Source: Sulfurospirillum sp. UBA6810 (GTDB lineage: Bacteria; Campylobacterota; Campylobacteria; Campylobacterales; Sulfurospirillaceae). From it: DNA of 17,465 nt. Below the pieces are notes generated by a model. It made no database searches, was not told where the DNA came from, and saw nothing but the letters and a program-made list of their open reading frames with translations. A program made the translations under genes and the position numbers. Shown in pieces: positions 15,020 to 17,465 of the stretch (its first letter is position 1; each line of letters opens with the position of its first letter). The stretch is from positions 1 to 17,465 of the forward strand of contig DKEY01000146.1 in the NCBI GenBank assembly GCA_002469305.1, written 5' to 3'.

Positions 15020-15475
15020 ATGCAAGTAACTACTACCTACACTAATGCACAAGCCATAGAGCAAAAAACCAATACAGAAAAATCCAATCAAAATGCATTT
15101 GCTATTCTCTATGAAAAGGAGCAAAAAGACACGAAGCAAGAACAGAGTGATGCGGAAGTAAAAAGCTTTTTAGAGAGCTTGCTTTCAAAAGGTGCCCTTG
15201 CTTTTTTAGCAGATTTAAACCAAGAAAAAATAGATAAATTAGTTCAAGAGTTTCGTGATAAACTTATCAAAGAAAGAGGAGACAATCCAGAATCACTCAA
15301 AGAGATAGAGTCTCTTGTGGCTGATTTTAAAAAGCAACTTTTGGAAAAATTAGAAGAGAGTTTGGACAATGATGAATCAAATCTCAAGATTTCAGCAAAC
15401 GCTCTTTTTAAAACTCTTTTAGAGATGACAGAGCCTCAAGACTCTGCATTTTCCAAACTATTGCAAGAAAAATAA
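15020..15475 (+). CDS. Small acidic helical protein, unrecognised
   Basis: A 151-residue protein I cannot assign. It is rich in Glu, Lys, Leu and Gln, with no signal peptide, membrane segment or cysteine. The first 45 residues are polar and probably disordered; residues 46-150 look alpha-helical with heptad-like stretches (KSFLESLLSKGALAFLADL, then IDKLVQEFRDKLIKE, then SLVADFKKQLLEKLEESL). The start ATG at 15020 is chosen because AAAGGAG lies 6 bases upstream; an in-frame ATG at 14993 has no such site. It lies 59 bases after ycaO on the same strand and is convergent with clpB. An adaptor, chaperone-like or structural role would fit the composition, but nothing in the sequence demonstrates one. 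Confidence 0.75.
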   Translation: MQVTTTYTNAQAIEQKTNTEKSNQNAFAILYEKEQKDTKQEQSDAEVKSFLESLLSKGALAFLADLNQEKIDKLVQEFRDKLIKERGDNPESLKEIESLVADFKKQLLEKLEESLDNDESNLKISANALFKTLLEMTEPQDSAFSKLLQEK

Positions 15476-15480
15476 AGTCC

Positions 15481-15512
15481 CTTACATGTAAGGAAAAATC
15501 CTTACATGTAAG
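15481..15512. terminator. Bidirectional terminator built from two CTTACATGTAAG palindromes
   Basis: Two full palindromes, 15481-15492 and 15501-15512, pair as a perfect 14-base-pair stem (15481-15494 with 15499-15512) around an AAAA loop. On the plus strand ATTATTTTTT follows; on the minus strand GGGACTTTATTTTT follows. It lies between the convergent stops of the small acidic gene and clpB, one base before the clpB stop codon. Confidence 0.75.
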
Positions 15513-15513
15513 A

Positions 15514-17465
15514 TTATTTTTTAGAGATACTGATGCTTTCACCAGCAGCATCAACAAAAAGACTATCGCCCTCGTGAATCTCATCGCTGAGTATCATATC
15601 TGCTAGTCTATCTTCTACAAGTTCATACAATGCACGCTTGAGTGGTCTTGCACCATAAACAGGATCAAAACCAGCACTTGCGATAAGTTTTTTTGCTTCA
15701 CTTGAAAGTTCTATGCTGATATCTCGCTCATAGAGTTTTACTTGCAACTCTTTAAAGATGATATCTACTATCGCTTCTATCTGCGCAAGTCCTAGAGGAT
15801 TGAAGATGACTATATCATCAAGTCTGTTTAAAAACTCTGGCTTGAAGTTGCGTTTTAGTTCACTCATCACACTCGCTTCACAGTTTTGTGGGTCTTCCAT
15901 AATCTTATCACTTGCTATGTTTGAAGTTAAGATGATGATAGTGTTTTTAAAATCAACCACCACCCCTTTGTTATCTGTCAAACGTCCATCATCAAGCACT
16001 TGTAAAAGGATATTGAACACATCAGGATGTGCTTTTTCTATCTCATCAAACAAGATAACGCTATATGGTTTACGACGTGCTACTTCTGTGAGTTGTCCAC
16101 CCTCTTCATATCCTACATATCCAGGAGGTGGTCCTACTAGACGTGAGACAGAGTGCTTTTCCATATACTCACTCATATCAAATCTCACAAGTGACTTTTT
16201 GCTATCAAACAAAAAGTTAGCCAAAGCCTTTGCACTTTGTGTTTTACCTACACCCGTTGGGCCTAAAAATAAAAAGCTTCCTATCGGGCGATTTTGAGAA
16301 CTAAGACCTGCTTTGTTTCTCTTTATCGCTCGTCCTATCGCATGAAGTGCTTTATCTTGTCCTACCACTTCCGCTCTGAGTCTCTCTTCTATATCCATCA
16401 CTTTTTGTTTGTCACTTTGAAGCATCTTATTGACTGGGATTCCTGTCCATTTGCTTACGATAGTTGCTATCATCTCCTCATCAACAGAGTTCTTCAAAAG
16501 TGTTCCCTCTTCTACCATCATTTCCCATTTTGCTTTGAGTTCACTCTCTTTTTTAGCAAGTTCTGGTAACTTTCCATACTCTATCTCAGCAGCCTTGTTA
16601 AAATCACTGTTTTTCTTGGCTATACTTGCTTCACGTTTGAGTGTTTCGACTTCTGTTTTGATACTTGCTATCTGCTCAAAAACACTCTTTTCGTTTTCAA
16701 ATCTAGCATTGAGCGCTTGTTGTTTCTCTTTTGCATTACTGAGTTCTTTTTCGATAAGCTTGAGTCTATCTTCATTTTTCTTGTTTTTTTCCATCAAAAG
16801 AGCTTCTTTTTCAACCATCAAAGTGCTTATCTCTCGCTTGATACGACTCAGTTCTGTTGGTTCTGACTCTATCTGCATTTTAAGCTCCGCTGCAGCCTCA
16901 TCGATAAGATCTATCGCTTTATCTGGCAAAAATCTATCGGTGATGTATCTATCACTAAGCTTTGCAGCACTTATAAGAGCGCTATCTTGGATAGTTACAC
17001 TATGATGACTTTCAAGAGATTCTTTGATACCACGAAGTATCTGCAGTGCTTCATTGATGCTTGGTTCATCTACTTTTACAGGCTGAAAACGACGTTGTAA
17101 GGCAGCATCTTTTTCAAAATGTTTTCTATACTCTTTGAGTGTTGTTGCACCAACTGTGTGAAGCTCACCACGAGCAAGAGCTGGCTTTAAGATATTGGCA
17201 GCGTCCATACTGCCCTCACTTGCACCTGCTCCTACGATAGTATGAATTTCATCGATAAAGAGGATGATATTGCCATCTTTTTTTACTTCATCTATAACTG
17301 CTTTGAGCCTATCTTCAAACTCTCCTCTATACTTTGCTCCTGCTATAAGGGCTGCCATATCAAGAGCGATAAGTCTTTTGTTTTGTAAACTTATAGGAAC
17401 GTCATTTGCCGCTATTTTTAAAGCCAAACCTTCAGCAATCGCAGTTTTACCAGTTCCTGGTTCAC
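15514..17465 (-). CDS. clpB: Chaperone ClpB, AAA+ disaggregase (partial, N-terminus beyond right edge)
   Basis: Hexameric Hsp100 protein that, with DnaK, pulls apart aggregated proteins. About 650 of the usual 857 or so residues are present; the frame is open to the window edge. The first nucleotide-binding domain begins at its Walker A motif (EPGTGKTAIAEGLALK at the edge), followed by the pore segment KYRGEFEDRL, Walker B LFIDEIH (around 17250-17275) and the arginine-finger region LQRRFQPV. A long coiled-coil middle domain follows, which separates ClpB from ClpA and ClpX. The second domain has Walker A GPTGVGKT (16240-16263), pore loop GYVGYEEGGQL, Walker B ILFDEIE, and a sensor region near GARPLKRAL. 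The TTG at 17427 is an internal Leu codon, not a start. Convergent with the small acidic gene and ending at the shared terminator. No palindrome copy lies in the visible coding part. Confidence 0.97.
   Translation of the reverse strand, partial: EPGTGKTAIAEGLALKIAANDVPISLQNKRLIALDMAALIAGAKYRGEFEDRLKAVIDEVKKDGNIILFIDEIHTIVGAGASEGSMDAANILKPALARGELHTVGATTLKEYRKHFEKDAALQRRFQPVKVDEPSINEALQILRGIKESLESHHSVTIQDSALISAAKLSDRYITDRFLPDKAIDLIDEAAAELKMQIESEPTELSRIKREISTLMVEKEALLMEKNKKNEDRLKLIEKELSNAKEKQQALNARFENEKSVFEQIASIKTEVETLKREASIAKKNSDFNKAAEIEYGKLPELAKKESELKAKWEMMVEEGTLLKNSVDEEMIATIVSKWTGIPVNKMLQSDKQKVMDIEERLRAEVVGQDKALHAIGRAIKRNKAGLSSQNRPIGSFLFLGPTGVGKTQSAKALANFLFDSKKSLVRFDMSEYMEKHSVSRLVGPPPGYVGYEEGGQLTEVARRKPYSVILFDEIEKAHPDVFNILLQVLDDGRLTDNKGVVVDFKNTIIILTSNIASDKIMEDPQNCEASVMSELKRNFKPEFLNRLDDIVIFNPLGLAQIEAIVDIIFKELQVKLYERDISIELSSEAKKLIASAGFDPVYGARPLKRALYELVEDRLADMILSDEIHEGDSLFVDAAGESISISKK

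Noticed and set aside
13344..15475. YcaO-based RiPP (azoline or thioamide peptide) cluster
   Set aside because: No precursor-like peptide, E1-like partner, dehydrogenase or transporter lies nearby, and the protein has the stand-alone E. coli YcaO architecture.
15758..17005. Three plus-strand open frames (179, 91 and 191 residues) opposite clpB
   Set aside because: They are antisense shadows of clpB, Ser/Leu-rich, without ribosome binding sites or family features.
17425..17427. TTG as the start of clpB
   Set aside because: The frame continues upstream through the Walker A motif to the window edge, so the codon is an internal leucine and the gene is simply cut.

Overview
The window looks like a chromosomal segment of a free-living campylobacterotal (epsilonproteobacterial) bacterium, in the Sulfurimonas / Sulfurospirillum / Sulfuricurvum range. 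This rests on the low GC content, the short intergenic gaps, a Tat-dependent FdhN-type formate dehydrogenase preceded by a tiny Tat-signal protein, and the general style of the proteins. No rRNA, tRNA, insertion sequence, prophage or CRISPR array was seen. Genus is an inference only.

Layout. (1) 1-3458, minus strand: formate dehydrogenase operon, in order small Tat protein, catalytic molybdopterin subunit FdhA (Cys at the active site) and iron-sulfur subunit FdhB, cut by the left edge. (2) 3459-3798: a 340-base gene-free spacer rich in dyads, with a strong plus-strand-oriented terminator hairpin that no visible plus-strand gene explains. (3) 3799-6518, minus strand: a LytS/LytTR-type two-component operon in which a RhuM-Fic/Doc fusion gene sits between the histidine kinase and the response regulator, overlapping the kinase by 4 bases. 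(4) 6627-10277, plus strand: a tightly overlapping three-gene operon of a DUF523-DUF1722 (YbgA-like) protein, a class I CPD photolyase and a CrtI-like FAD oxidoreductase. (5) 10259-13216, minus strand: a PilJ-PAS-GGDEF-EAL cyclic-di-GMP protein and a DUF2628-type membrane protein, separated by a strong terminator. (6) 13344-15475, plus strand: YcaO and a small unrecognised acidic protein. (7) 15514 to the right edge, minus strand: the disaggregase ClpB, lacking its N-terminal part.

The most striking signal is not a gene. The palindrome TTACATGTAA (often extended to CTTACATGTAAG) occurs ten times between 4973 and 15512, and its 8-base core TACATGTA thirteen times, with three further one-mismatch copies. 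A rough independent-base estimate gives well under one 10-mer in the whole window. All coding copies are read in the same frame (TTA-CAT-GTA, mostly Leu-His-Val), four lie in the histidine kinase gene alone, and two intergenic copies pair to form what looks like a bidirectional terminator between the convergent small gene and clpB. That pattern resembles DNA-uptake sequences or highly iterated palindromes, and I propose it as an undescribed dispersed element of this lineage.

How the genes work together: formate oxidation feeds electrons to the quinone pool from the periplasm. The two-component and cyclic-di-GMP genes are signalling modules whose targets cannot be read from the window. The photolyase operon is a DNA-repair or light-stress unit. 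ClpB and YcaO are protein and ribosome maintenance functions.
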